Below the pieces are notes generated by a model. It searched no databases, was not told the DNA's origin, and worked only from the letters and a program-made list of their open reading frames with translations. Source: an uncultured Sutterella sp. (lineage in GTDB: Bacteria; Pseudomonadota; Gammaproteobacteria; Burkholderiales; Burkholderiaceae_F). From it: DNA of 64,000 bases. Below are positions 26,814 through 35,890 of the stretch, one piece after another. Each line of letters begins with the position of its first letter. Position 1 is the first letter of the stretch. The position numbers and the translations under genes were made by a program. The stretch is taken from assembly GCA_900545275.1 (NCBI GenBank), contig UQYG01000004.1, positions 62,001-126,000 on the forward strand. The letters are read 5' to 3'.

Positions 26814-28624
26814 GCGAAACGCTCTCGCACTACGAACGAAACGCCGCCCGCGAGGCGAGCCGCTACGAATCCCTCACGGCGACGACGCTTGACGTCGTGC
26901 TCGAACGATGGATTCCGCGCGGCGCCCGCGTGTTGGAACTTGGCTGCGGCTCGGGACGAGACGCGCGCCGCATGGCCGCGCGCGGCGTGCGCGTCACCGC
27001 GACCGACGGATCGGAAGAGATGCTCCGCATCGCGCGGGACCTCGCCAGAGAGGTCGGGGGCATTCGTTTTCAGCATCTCCCCCTTCCGCCCCGAAACGAT
27101 TCGGGCGCGGCCCCGCGCACGAGAACGGGAGCGCTCGCGCTCCTCGGCGAAAAGGCATCCTTCGACGCGCTCGTCGCGATCGGCGTTTTGCAGCACTTGG
27201 ACGACGCGGGGCTCTTCGACGCGGCGCTCTTCATCGACGCCGTTCTCGGAGACGCCGGAACGATCGTCCTCTCCATTCCCGAAAACCATGCGACGGCGAC
27301 CGCTGAAGATCCGCGGTTTTACGCAAACCGCCCGGCCGCCCACTATTCGTCTCTTCTCTCGCGCTTCGGGTTTGAAGAGGCCTACAGCGAACGCCGCGAA
27401 TCGACGGGCGCCCCGGGCAAGGAATGCACCTGGGTCACGCTCGTCTTCGTGCGCCGCGCCGAACGGCTTCGGGCCGTCTCGCGGCTTCGCGGCATTCTCG
27501 AGGACGAAGCCAAAACCGCCACCTACAAGTTCGCGCTCCTTCGCGCCGTGGCGGACGTCAACATCGAAGCGCCGGGACGCGCCCGCTTTCTCGCGAGAAA
27601 CGAGTGGCAGCCCGCGGCGGGCGTCGAGACAGACTGGGTCGCGATCCCCTTTTCGCTCGTCGTCGAGCGCTGGCTCGACTACTTCTGGGAGCTCACCGCG
27701 GGAACGGGTCCCGCGCCGCGGCAGATTCAAGGTTCACGGACGCTCGGCTTCGGCGCATCACTCTCGCGCCTGCAGGCGCTCTACGCGGGCGATCGGCTTC
27801 ACTTTCGGCGGGACTTCTACGAGGGAAGGCTCGCCCTCCCCGACGCGGATCCCGCCAAGGTAAAGGCCTTTATCGAAACCGTGGGCGACATCGCCGAGGC
27901 CTTGAAGAAGGGGCCCGTGTACTTCACGGGGAGCAAGTCTCCCGACGGGAAGCCCTTTTACACGTCGCACGTCCAAAAAGGCGCCTGGGCGCCCACGCCC
28001 GCGGGACTGGCGCAACACTACGGAGAACTGCGCCTCCCCGTTCCCCTCTGGAACGAACTCAACCGCTCGGCCCCGTGGTTCGTGAACACCGTCATGCTCG
28101 AGTGGGCGAGGTTGTCCGTGCGCTTTTCGCAATTGGCGGGCGAGCCCTCGAACACTGCGGCGGTACTCGCAAGACTCCTTCCGCCCGACGAGCCCGAGCG
28201 CGACACGATGCTCGCCAAAGCCGTCTTCGAGGGAACGGAGAATCTGCGCTGCGTCTGGACGGACCGTCCGCTCACCCGCTCGACGCTTGCCGTCGACCAC
28301 ATGATCCCCTGGGCGAGAACGCACTGCAACGACCTCTGGAACCTTCTTCCGGCAGACCGCGGAGCCAACGGCAAAAAGAGCGACCGTCTTCCGACGCTTC
28401 GGCTTCTCGACGAAGCGCGTCCTCGGCTTTTCCGCGCCTGGCGCACGCTCGAAGACGCCCGTTCGGCGCTCTTTCGCGCGCAGGCGGAAAACACGCTTCT
28501 TCGCACGTCGCTCCCCAAGGTCGGATGGGAGAAGCCGCTCTTTGACGCGGTGCTGCGCACGGCCGACGACACCGCACGGCAGTTCGGCGCGCCGCGCTGG
28601 GACGGACTCAGCGCGGGTCGTTGA
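26810..28624 (+). CDS. Fusion of class I SAM methyltransferase with HNH nuclease domain
   Basis: A 604-residue two-part protein. Residues about 25-190 are a class I methyltransferase: motif I is VLELGCGSGRDARR (from about 41) and the acidic loop is VTATDGSEEML. IGVLQHLDD and the absence of an NPPY/DPPY motif point to a small-molecule or non-DNA-base methyltransferase of the Methyltransf_11/25 type. Residues about 230-604 form a nuclease part: a helical region opening DEAKTATYKFALLRAVADV, then an HNH site near residues 475-530 with CVWTDRPL, LAVDHMIPWART and HCNDLWNLLPADRGANGKK. The HNH His-x-n-Asn-x-n-Asn order is intact. The ATG overlaps the DMT stop. A WYL regulator follows. A role in defence or RNA/DNA modification is possible but unproven. 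Confidence 0.82.
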   Translation: MSETLSHYERNAAREASRYESLTATTLDVVLERWIPRGARVLELGCGSGRDARRMAARGVRVTATDGSEEMLRIARDLAREVGGIRFQHLPLPPRNDSGAAPRTRTGALALLGEKASFDALVAIGVLQHLDDAGLFDAALFIDAVLGDAGTIVLSIPENHATATAEDPRFYANRPAAHYSSLLSRFGFEEAYSERRESTGAPGKECTWVTLVFVRRAERLRAVSRLRGILEDEAKTATYKFALLRAVADVNIEAPGRARFLARNEWQPAAGVETDWVAIPFSLVVERWLDYFWELTAGTGPAPRQIQGSRTLGFGASLSRLQALYAGDRLHFRRDFYEGRLALPDADPAKVKAFIETVGDIAEALKKGPVYFTGSKSPDGKPFYTSHVQKGAWAPTPAGLAQHYGELRLPVPLWNELNRSAPWFVNTVMLEWARLSVRFSQLAGEPSNTAAVLARLLPPDEPERDTMLAKAVFEGTENLRCVWTDRPLTRSTLAVDHMIPWARTHCNDLWNLLPADRGANGKKSDRLPTLRLLDEARPRLFRAWRTLEDARSALFRAQAENTLLRTSLPKVGWEKPLFDAVLRTADDTARQFGAPRWDGLSAGR

Positions 28625-28693
28625 GCGTTTGGACGTCAAAAACGGTTGCGCCTGCGTTATCCTCTTTTCGAACGCATTCCGAGGAAAATGAGG

Positions 28694-29671
28694 ATGGAAC
28701 AGAACATCAACGCCGACCACAACAACGACATTCTGCTGATTTTCGCCGTACTGCGGGGCATTACGAGACGCTGGACGACGACGAGCGAAATTCAGAACCG
28801 TCTGGCTTCGCAGGGGCTCGACATTCACCGCAGAACCCTGCAGCGCGTTCTGAAGCGCATCGTGAACCACCCCGAACTCGGCGTCGAGCTCGACGACCGC
28901 ACGCGCGTCTACGCCTATCGGCAGACGGTTCCTTCGGGAAGCTTCTCGGCGATGCAGATGAGTCCGCAGGAGTGTCTCCTTCTGCGCCTCTTTGAAGAAA
29001 ACATGCGCTATCTCTTGCCGGGCTCGCTCATGAACGCGATGCAGCCGCTCTTTGAGACGGCCCGCGCGACGCTCGGGGAACGCGCCCCCGAATCGCCCGA
29101 AAGAACGTGGCTCTCGAAGGTCGCGTCGGTGCCGAGCGGCGTCAAGTTCATTCCCCCCGAGGTAAAGCCGAGAATTTTCGACGCCGTCTCCGAAGCCCTC
29201 TACCGCGAAGTGAAGCTCGAGGTGCGCTACCGCAATCTCGAGGGCGTCGAGAAAGAGGCGATCGTCTCGCCCCTGGGACTCGTGCTGCAGGACCGCAAGG
29301 TCTACGTCGTCGTCCGCTTTGACGGCTACGACAACTGCCGGCATCTGGCGCTGCACCGCATTCACGACGCCAGGCTCCTCGAATTCGCGGCGGACGTCCC
29401 CGAAGACTTTTCGCTCGACGAATACATGCGGAGTCGCCACTTCAACTACAGCAACGGCAAGAAGGTGAAGCTCGTGCTCGAGTTCGAAGACAGCAACACG
29501 GCGACGCTGTTGGACGAATCGCCCTTCTCGCGCGATCAAAAGCTCACGAAGCTCGTAGACGGTTTCTGGCGTCTCGAAGCGACCACCGACGACACGGCGC
29601 TTCTCAAGGGGTGGATCGCCGCATGGCCCGACGACCGCTTCCGGCTCGTCGAGAAAACGCCCGTCGAATAG
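28694..29671 (+). CDS. WYL-domain transcriptional regulator
   Basis: A 325-residue protein. The N-terminal third is a winged helix with TTTSEIQNRLASQGLDIHRR and TLQRVLKRI. The rest contains a WYL-type domain (KLEVRYRNLEGVEKEAIVSP, then GLVLQDRKVYVVVRF and LALHRIHDARLLE), which in characterised proteins senses nucleotides or nucleic acid. The ATG at 28694 is preferred because GAGG lies 9 bases upstream; ATGs at 28688 and 28646 are less well placed. It starts 69 bases after the methyltransferase-HNH gene. WYL regulators are common beside phage-defence genes, so the pairing is suggestive only. Confidence 0.88.
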   Translation: MEQNINADHNNDILLIFAVLRGITRRWTTTSEIQNRLASQGLDIHRRTLQRVLKRIVNHPELGVELDDRTRVYAYRQTVPSGSFSAMQMSPQECLLLRLFEENMRYLLPGSLMNAMQPLFETARATLGERAPESPERTWLSKVASVPSGVKFIPPEVKPRIFDAVSEALYREVKLEVRYRNLEGVEKEAIVSPLGLVLQDRKVYVVVRFDGYDNCRHLALHRIHDARLLEFAADVPEDFSLDEYMRSRHFNYSNGKKVKLVLEFEDSNTATLLDESPFSRDQKLTKLVDGFWRLEATTDDTALLKGWIAAWPDDRFRLVEKTPVE

Positions 29672-29763
29672 AGAAGGCGCTCCTTTGTCCGCGGGCAAAC
29701 GTCCCGGCCGGACCGCTCTGTACAATGAAGGAAAAGGCTCCCACGCAAGAGGAAACCGAAAAA

Positions 29764-30543
29764 ATGACCGAAAAGAAAACGCTCCAAAACATCGTCGAGA
29801 CGCTCGAGAGGCGCGTCAACGACATTCGCGAAGACTTCACGGAACTCAAGGCCGAAATGACCCAGCGCTTCGGTCCGAAGAAGGACGACGAGATCTTCCG
29901 CGCGCTTCCCAAGCCGCAGCCCCTTGACGTGCCGCTCAAGACCGTTCTCATGAACCGCCGTTCGGAGCGCAGTTTCAGCGACGAACCGATCACGGACTAC
30001 GACCTCTCGACCCTTCTCAACGCAGTCGACGGGATCAACCGCCCCAACGGCAAGCGCACGACGCCCTCCTGCCTCAACTGGCGGGAAATCGAAATCTACG
30101 TTCTGAAATCCAACGGCATCTGGCGCTGGGTCCCCGAGCGAAACGGCCTTCTCTTTCTCTCGATCCGGGACGTGCGCGAAGAGACGGGCTTCGGTCAGCC
30201 CGCCATTCTCGCCGCCCCCGTCGAACTCGTCTACGTGGCGAACTTCACGAAGACGCGCGGCCGCATGACGATGCTCGGCGAAAAGATCATCGAGCTCTTC
30301 AACGACGACTGGGACGACAAAGCCGCCGAGGACATCCGTCGGCGCGCCGCGGATCTCAACGCGGGCGCCAAGGTGCAGATGGCCTACCTCGCCGCGGCAG
30401 CGCTGCATCTTTCGACCGTGGTGCGCCTCGGGTTCGATCCCGGGCGCCTCGGACGGGCCCTTCACCTCGGCCCCGACGAAAAGGTCGTCGCCGTGCAGAG
30501 TCTCGGCTATCGTCCGTCCTCCATCTTCGACCACATCCGCTGA
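29764..30543 (+). CDS. Nitroreductase-family protein
   Basis: A 259-residue FMN-dependent nitroreductase-like protein. The family block NRRSERSFSDEPITDYDLSTLL and a Gly-rich C-terminal segment (RLGFDPGRLGRALHLGPDEK, VVAVQSLGY) are clear. Residues 1-35 form a short predicted coiled coil (LERRVNDIREDFTELKAEM), unusual ahead of the core. The ATG at 29764 has AGAGG about 11 bases upstream; ATG 29725 is an alternative. It is followed after 15 bases by the ABC exporter operon, so it may detoxify or modify an exported compound. Whether it reduces nitro groups is unknown. Confidence 0.85.
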   Translation: MTEKKTLQNIVETLERRVNDIREDFTELKAEMTQRFGPKKDDEIFRALPKPQPLDVPLKTVLMNRRSERSFSDEPITDYDLSTLLNAVDGINRPNGKRTTPSCLNWREIEIYVLKSNGIWRWVPERNGLLFLSIRDVREETGFGQPAILAAPVELVYVANFTKTRGRMTMLGEKIIELFNDDWDDKAAEDIRRRAADLNAGAKVQMAYLAAAALHLSTVVRLGFDPGRLGRALHLGPDEKVVAVQSLGYRPSSIFDHIR

Positions 30544-30558
30544 CACTGAGGTCAACGT

Positions 30559-31542
30559 ATGAACAAAGCCAAACCGATCGCGGGCCTCGTGATCCTCGCT
30601 CTTCTCGGTTCGGGAGCCTGGTATCTTCTTCACGACCGCACGACGGAAACGCGCGAACCGACCGCCTGGGGGCACGTCGACACGAGAAGCGTGTCGCTCG
30701 CCTTTGAAATCGGCGGACGCATCGCCGAGCTCGGTCCCGAAGAAGGCATGCGCGTGAAGGCGGGCGACGTTCTCGGACGCCTCGACACGCGTTCGCTCGA
30801 ACTCGAGCGCGCCCGACTCATCGCGAGCGCCGAAGCGCTCAAGGCTCAGTATTCGCTCGCCGAAGAAGGCGCGCGCCAGGAAGACATCGCGGTCGCCCGC
30901 GCGGAACTCGCGGCGCTTCGCCAGTCGTTGCGCCTTGCGCGCATCACGGCCGACCGTCAGGAAGAACTTTTCCGGGCGAAGGCGACGACCGAACAACTGC
31001 GCGACGAAGCGCGCTTCACGCTCGCGCAGCGCACCGCCCAGGAAAAGAGCCTTGCCGAACAGCTCCGAAAACTCGAAAACGGATCGCGTCCGCAGGAAAT
31101 CGCCGCGGCCCGCGCGCAGTGGGAAGCGGCCGAGGCCGCGGTCGCACAGCTTGATCATCAGATCAACGTGCAGAGCGTCCTTCGTTCGCCCGCCGACGGT
31201 TTCGTACGCGTGCGCGCCGCCGAACCCGGCGACATGGCGGTCGCCGCGCGCACGATCTTCGAACTCTCGCTCGACGACCCGAAGTGGGTGCGCGCCTATC
31301 TCACCGAAGCGCGCCTGGGCGAAGTGCGCGAAGGCGACGTCGTGACGGTCGTAACCGACACGACCGAGCCCATTTCGGGGCGCATCGCCTTCATCAGCGA
31401 CACGGCCGAATTCACGCCCAAGACCGTGCAGACCGAAGATCTGCGCACGGCGCTCGTCTATGAATTCCGTGTGGACGTGCCCGACCCCGAGCACCGTCTG
31501 CGCATGGGTCAGCCCGTCACCGTAAAACTCAAACCCGAATGA
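30559..31542 (+). CDS. HlyD/YbhG-like periplasmic adaptor (membrane fusion protein)
   Basis: A 327-residue adaptor anchored by an N-terminal hydrophobic segment (PIAGLVILALLGSGAWYLL, about residues 5-23). It continues with the lipoyl-like half GHVDTRSVSLAFEIGGRIAEL, a long alpha-helical hairpin with many Ala/Glu/Arg (about residues 85-195), and a second lipoyl half with LRSPADGFVRV. It would bridge the inner-membrane ABC parts to an outer-membrane channel. No TolC-like gene is in the window. The stop overlaps the ATPase start by 4 bases. Confidence 0.9.
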   Translation: MNKAKPIAGLVILALLGSGAWYLLHDRTTETREPTAWGHVDTRSVSLAFEIGGRIAELGPEEGMRVKAGDVLGRLDTRSLELERARLIASAEALKAQYSLAEEGARQEDIAVARAELAALRQSLRLARITADRQEELFRAKATTEQLRDEARFTLAQRTAQEKSLAEQLRKLENGSRPQEIAAARAQWEAAEAAVAQLDHQINVQSVLRSPADGFVRVRAAEPGDMAVAARTIFELSLDDPKWVRAYLTEARLGEVREGDVVTVVTDTTEPISGRIAFISDTAEFTPKTVQTEDLRTALVYEFRVDVPDPEHRLRMGQPVTVKLKPE

Positions 31543-33302
31543 GCGTCCTCAGCGTCGAAAAACTCGTAAAACGCTTTGTCGGCCCCGACGGACGGCCCCT
31601 GCGGGCGGTGGACGACCTTTCGTTCGAGCTCCCCGAAGAGGCGCGCCTCGTCACGATCGCGGGCCCCGACGGCGCCGGGAAGTCGACTCTCCTTCGGCTT
31701 CTCGTGGGACTGCTTACGCCCGACGCGGGCGACATCCGCGTGCTCGGACTCTCGCCCGACAAGGCTTCGCTTTCGGGCCGCACGGGCTTCATGCCTCAGA
31801 AGTTCGGGCTCTACGAAGAGCTCACGGTCCTCGAAAACCTCGAAACCTTCGCGGCCCTGCGGGGCGTCCCCAAGGCGGAGGCTCCGGCGCGTTTCTCCGA
31901 ACTCCTTTCGCTCACAGGACTCGCCGGCTTTGAAGAGCGCCGCGCGGGCGCACTCTCGGGCGGCATGAAGCAAAAGCTGGGCTTGACCGCCAGTCTTCTC
32001 GCCACGCCCGAACTCCTCTTTCTCGACGAACCGACGGTCGGCGTCGATCCTCTCTCGCGTCGGGAACTCAAAAACATTCTGCGAACGCGCACCGAGACAA
32101 CCGGCATGCGCGCGATCATGACGACGTCGAACCTTGCCGAGGCCGAAGAGGCGGACCTCGTTCTCCTCATGGACAAGGGAAGATTGCTCGACGTGACGAC
32201 GCCCGAGGCGGCGAGACGCCGCCTTTCAAGACGAACCTTCCTTTTGCGCGCCGCCGATCCCGCCGACGCCAAGACGCTCACGCGCGGCGCGCTCGATCTC
32301 GTGAACGCCGAAATGGGCGAAGCCGCCCCCTTCCTCGACGCCTCGCCCAAGGCGGACGGCGTCGCGGTGTTCCTTGCCGACGAAGCGAAGGAAGCGGACC
32401 TCGCCGCCAAGGCTACCGCGGCGGGCCTGCCCGCCCTCAGCGTCTCGGCGAGAGCGCCCCTCATGGAGGACGTCTACGTCGACGCCGCCTTCGCGCGCAA
32501 GGCTTCGGCGCACTTCTCCGCCCCGAAGGTCGAAGCGGGAAGCGAAGACCTCGTGATCGAGGCCGAAGGGATCTGCCGGCGCTTCGGGAGTTTCACGGCC
32601 GTGGCCGACACGAGCTTCACCGTGAAGAAGGGCGAAGTCTTCGGACTTCTCGGCCCCAACGGGGCGGGCAAGACCACGACCTTTCGCATGCTCTGCGGCC
32701 TTCTTGCGCCGAGCGGCGGGAACATCCGCGTCTGCGGCGTATCGCTCGAAGAGGCGAAGTCTGAAGTCCGTTCGCGAATCGGCTACGTCGCGCAGAAGTT
32801 TTCGCTCTACGAAAAACTCACCGTGCGGCAGAACCTCGACTACTTCGGGCGAAGCTACGGGCTTTGGGGCCGGCGTCTTCGCGAGCGCGTGACGGAGGCG
32901 ATCGAACTCTTTCGCCTCACGCCCTACGCAAACGAGCGCACCGACCGGCTGCCGCTCGGCGCCAAGCGCGAGCTCGCCTTCGCGGCGGCGCTTCTGCACC
33001 ACCCCGACATTCTCTTCTTAGACGAAGCGACGTCGGGCGCCGACGTCGAGGCGCGCCGCACCTTCTGGCGGCGCATCGTCGCGCTCTCGCGCCTCGGCGT
33101 CACGACGATCGTGACGACCCACTACATGGAGGAGGCCCACTACTGCGACCGCTTCCTCATTCAGGACCGCGGCCGCGTCCTCATCCTCGGCACCCCCGAC
33201 GAAGTGCGCCGGGCGGGCGCCACGCCGGACAACCCCGAACCCACGATGGAGGAGGCCTTCATCGAAATCGTCGAACGCTCGCGTGAGGAGGCCGCATCAT
33301 GA
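31539..33302 (+). CDS. ABC exporter ATPase with two nucleotide-binding domains (YbhF-like)
   Basis: A 587-residue fusion of two ATPase domains. Domain 1 has Walker A GPDGAGKST, signature LSGGMKQK and Walker B LLFLDEPTVGVD. Domain 2 has Walker A GPNGAGKTT, the variant signature LPLGAKRELA and Walker B ILFLDEATSGAD. The LPLG form in the second domain is usual for this YbhF-type family. It powers the exporter formed with the adaptor and two permeases. It overlaps the next gene by 4 bases, so the four exporter genes form a tight operon. Confidence 0.93.
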   Translation: MSVLSVEKLVKRFVGPDGRPLRAVDDLSFELPEEARLVTIAGPDGAGKSTLLRLLVGLLTPDAGDIRVLGLSPDKASLSGRTGFMPQKFGLYEELTVLENLETFAALRGVPKAEAPARFSELLSLTGLAGFEERRAGALSGGMKQKLGLTASLLATPELLFLDEPTVGVDPLSRRELKNILRTRTETTGMRAIMTTSNLAEAEEADLVLLMDKGRLLDVTTPEAARRRLSRRTFLLRAADPADAKTLTRGALDLVNAEMGEAAPFLDASPKADGVAVFLADEAKEADLAAKATAAGLPALSVSARAPLMEDVYVDAAFARKASAHFSAPKVEAGSEDLVIEAEGICRRFGSFTAVADTSFTVKKGEVFGLLGPNGAGKTTTFRMLCGLLAPSGGNIRVCGVSLEEAKSEVRSRIGYVAQKFSLYEKLTVRQNLDYFGRSYGLWGRRLRERVTEAIELFRLTPYANERTDRLPLGAKRELAFAAALLHHPDILFLDEATSGADVEARRTFWRRIVALSRLGVTTIVTTHYMEEAHYCDRFLIQDRGRVLILGTPDEVRRAGATPDNPEPTMEEAFIEIVERSREEAAS

Positions 33303-34444
33303 AAAGTCTTCGCCGACTCCTCGCCGTGATCCTCAAGGAATGCACCCAGATCGAACGGGATCCCTCGATTCTCTTGATCGGGCTCTTTCTGCCGATCTTT
33401 CTTCTCATGCTCTTCGGCTACGGCCTTTCGATGGACGTCAAGGGCGTTCCCGTCGCGATCGTGACGGAGGACGTCTCGCCCATGACCGACCGATTCACGG
33501 ACCGCTTCCTGGCATCCGACTACTTCGCCGCGCGCAAAGTCACGAGCCGCATCAAGGCGGAAAAACTCCTGCAGAACCGCGAAGTGGACGCCGTGGTGCA
33601 CATCCCGAGCGACTTCACGCGCAGGGTGCTAGCGGGCGAAGCCGACCTCGGCCTCACGATCCACGGGGTCGACGCCAATCAGGCGACGATGATCCGCACC
33701 TACGTGAACGCGACGATCGCAACGCAGTTGGCTGCGAACGCAGAACTCGACGCCGGAATGACGCTGAACACGACCGAGAAGCCCTCGGTGGTGCTTTCTA
33801 CGCGCGCCTGGTTCAACGAAGCCAACACAAGCTCCTGGTACCTCGTCCCGGGACTTCTCGTCGTCACGATGACCTTGGTCGGGAGTTTTCTGACGAGCCT
33901 CGTCGTCGCGCGCGAATGGGAGCGCGGCACGATCGAGTCCCTCTACACGACGCCGATCCGTCCCTGGGAGACGGCCGTGGCGAAGATCGTCCCGAACTAC
34001 GTCGTGGCGCTTGCGGGAGCGCTTCTGGCGCTCTGCGTCGGACTCGTCGCCTTCGACATTCCGGTGAACGGTTCGGTCGGGTGGCTTCTCGCCACGCTCT
34101 TTCTCTACCAACTCCTCGCCGTGCTCTTCGGACTTTTTCTCTCCGCCGCGACGAAGCGGCAGTTTCTTGCGCTCCAATACGCCGTGATCGGAAGCTTCCT
34201 CCCGGCGATGATGCTCTCGGGCTTTCTCTTCGACCTTCGAAGCGTCCCCGACTGGATTTCGGTGGTGGGACATCTGCTGCCGCCCACCTACGCGATCGAA
34301 TCGGTGAAGATCTGCTTCCTCTCGGGCGGATGCGAGGACATCCTCGCCCAAAACCTCGCAATCATCGCGCTCTGGTGCGTTTTCTTCTACGTTTTGAGCC
34401 TGCGGTTCCTTAGAAAATCCCTCGAAGGAGGCCTCCATGCATGA
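33299..34444 (+). CDS. ABC-2 type permease (YbhS-like)
   Basis: A 381-residue ABC-2 permease: one N-terminal membrane helix (FLPIFLLMLFGYGLSMDVKG), a large extracytoplasmic loop to about residue 180, then five hydrophobic segments at the C terminus. REWERGTIESLYTTPI is the family's cytoplasmic coupling segment. It begins inside the end of the ATPase gene and ends inside the next permease gene, so it is translated as part of a coupled unit. The substrate is unknown. Confidence 0.9.
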   Translation: MKSLRRLLAVILKECTQIERDPSILLIGLFLPIFLLMLFGYGLSMDVKGVPVAIVTEDVSPMTDRFTDRFLASDYFAARKVTSRIKAEKLLQNREVDAVVHIPSDFTRRVLAGEADLGLTIHGVDANQATMIRTYVNATIATQLAANAELDAGMTLNTTEKPSVVLSTRAWFNEANTSSWYLVPGLLVVTMTLVGSFLTSLVVAREWERGTIESLYTTPIRPWETAVAKIVPNYVVALAGALLALCVGLVAFDIPVNGSVGWLLATLFLYQLLAVLFGLFLSAATKRQFLALQYAVIGSFLPAMMLSGFLFDLRSVPDWISVVGHLLPPTYAIESVKICFLSGGCEDILAQNLAIIALWCVFFYVLSLRFLRKSLEGGLHA

Positions 34445-35531
34445 CGTTCTCGCTTCCCTCGTGCGGATTGCCGCGCTCGTCTGGAAGGAACTCGTCACGA
34501 TGTTCCGCGACCCGGGCTCGCGCAAGATCCTGATCGTCCCCGTCCTCGCTCAAGCGGTGCTTTTCGGCTACGGCGCCACCTTCAACCTCGAGCACGTCCC
34601 CTGGACCTACTGCGACGAAAGCCGAAGCGCCCTCTCGCACGAAGTGATCCGAAAGGTGGGCGAAAACGGCGTCTTTGAGCTTGTGCGCCCGAGCCTCAAC
34701 CTCGACGCCTTGGGTGAGGCCGTTGAACGGGGCGAGGCGCTCACGGCGCTTTACTTTCCCGACGACTTCGCCGAAACGGGCCGTCTTCTCGTCATCACGG
34801 ACGCGCGCAACACTACGACCGCAAACGTAGCGACGGGCTACATTGCCGTCATCGTCGAAGGCATGAACGCGCAAAACGGCAACACCGCGCCCGTGCGGCT
34901 CGTCGAACGATTCCGCTTCAACGAAAACAACATTACGCGCTGGAACATCATGCCGGGCCTCATTCTCGCGCTCTCCCTCATTCAGGTGATGCTCCTTTCG
35001 GGCCTCACCGTCTCGCGCGAGCGCGAAGAGGGAAGCTTCGACATGATGCTCATGACGCCCGCCTCGAGTTGGGAGATCTATCTCGGCAAGGGGCTGCCCG
35101 CCATTTTCGTAGGAATCATGCAGGCGCTCATCATCTTTTCCGTCTCCTGCTTCTGGTTCGAGATCCCCTTTGCAGGGTCGTTTGCGACGCTCCTTCTCGT
35201 AATCACGCTTTTCTCCGCCGCGGTCGTGGGGCTCGGACTCGCGATCAGCGCGGTCTGCCGCACGATTCAGCAGTCTATGGTGGCGGCCTTTCTCTGCATT
35301 CTTCCCGCCATCATCCTCTCGGGCCTCATGACGCCCGTGCGCGCGATGCCCGAATGGATGCAGACGGTGACGATCATGAACCCCCTGCGCTACTCGATCG
35401 ACGCCGTACGGCGCATTTACTTCGAAGGGGCGACTTTCACCGACGTGCTCCCGCTGCTCTGGCCCGTGGCCCTCATCTGGCTCGTCGTGACGCCCGTCGC
35501 CCTCAAACTCTTCCGGGCGAAGATCGCGTGA
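34437..35531 (+). CDS. ABC-2 type permease (YbhR-like)
   Basis: A 364-residue second permease of the exporter with the same topology: an N-terminal helix in ILIVPVLAQAVLFGYGATFN, a periplasmic loop, the coupling segment SREREEGSFDMMLMTPAS and a five-helix C-terminal block. It overlaps the previous gene by 8 bases and is the last gene of the nitroreductase-exporter operon. In E. coli the YbhS/YbhR pair forms the channel of a drug and cation exporter; that the same holds here is inference. Confidence 0.9.
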   Translation: MHDVLASLVRIAALVWKELVTMFRDPGSRKILIVPVLAQAVLFGYGATFNLEHVPWTYCDESRSALSHEVIRKVGENGVFELVRPSLNLDALGEAVERGEALTALYFPDDFAETGRLLVITDARNTTTANVATGYIAVIVEGMNAQNGNTAPVRLVERFRFNENNITRWNIMPGLILALSLIQVMLLSGLTVSREREEGSFDMMLMTPASSWEIYLGKGLPAIFVGIMQALIIFSVSCFWFEIPFAGSFATLLLVITLFSAAVVGLGLAISAVCRTIQQSMVAAFLCILPAIILSGLMTPVRAMPEWMQTVTIMNPLRYSIDAVRRIYFEGATFTDVLPLLWPVALIWLVVTPVALKLFRAKIA

Positions 35532-35795
35532 GGTGCGACACGACATCCGTTATGGCTCTTCATGCCGCATCGGCGTAATGGAAATCTTATCCGGAGAAAC
35601 GGCAGCCACTTCTTCGGAATCGAGATGTTCGGCGGGATCGAAATCTTTACGGGAACGAGTATTGCCCATCAAGCGCATTCTCCCGTGCCGCGAATTCCAT
35701 CAGGAAAGAACACAGTCGAGTACACCCGCCAAAAGGAATGAAGAACGCACGGAGCAGCGGCCATTGCGCGCAATCCGACGGAAGGACAAAGGAAA
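35532..35795. other. Non-coding stretch between convergent genes
   Basis: About 260 bases after the exporter operon. Short ORFs here have no ribosome site or recognised domain. No clear plus-strand terminator for the exporter was seen. Confidence 0.4.
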
Positions 35796-35836
35796 GCCCC
35801 GCAGAGGACGCTCCCGGGCGCAGTCTCTGACGGGGC
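35796..35836 (-). terminator. Terminator of the amino-acid-binding protein gene
   Basis: GCCCCG (35796-35801) pairs with CGGGGC (35831-35836), supported by AGAG/CTCT just inside. On the minus strand TTTCCTTTGTCC follows. It lies 55 bases past the stop at 35891. Confidence 0.5.
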
Positions 35837-35890
35837 GGAATCTCCGGCCCGGCATTCTCCGCCGAGCCGTTCAATCGGTTGGGCAGGCGA

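Noticed and set aside
26810..27400. Classical restriction-modification DNA methylase
   Set aside because: The methyltransferase part lacks NPPY/DPPY-type motif IV and target-recognition features, so an ordinary R-M assignment is not supported.
32930..33050. Second ATPase domain of the exporter as inactive because its signature is LPLG instead of LSGG
   Set aside because: This variant is normal for YbhF-type fused ATPases, and the Walker motifs are intact.
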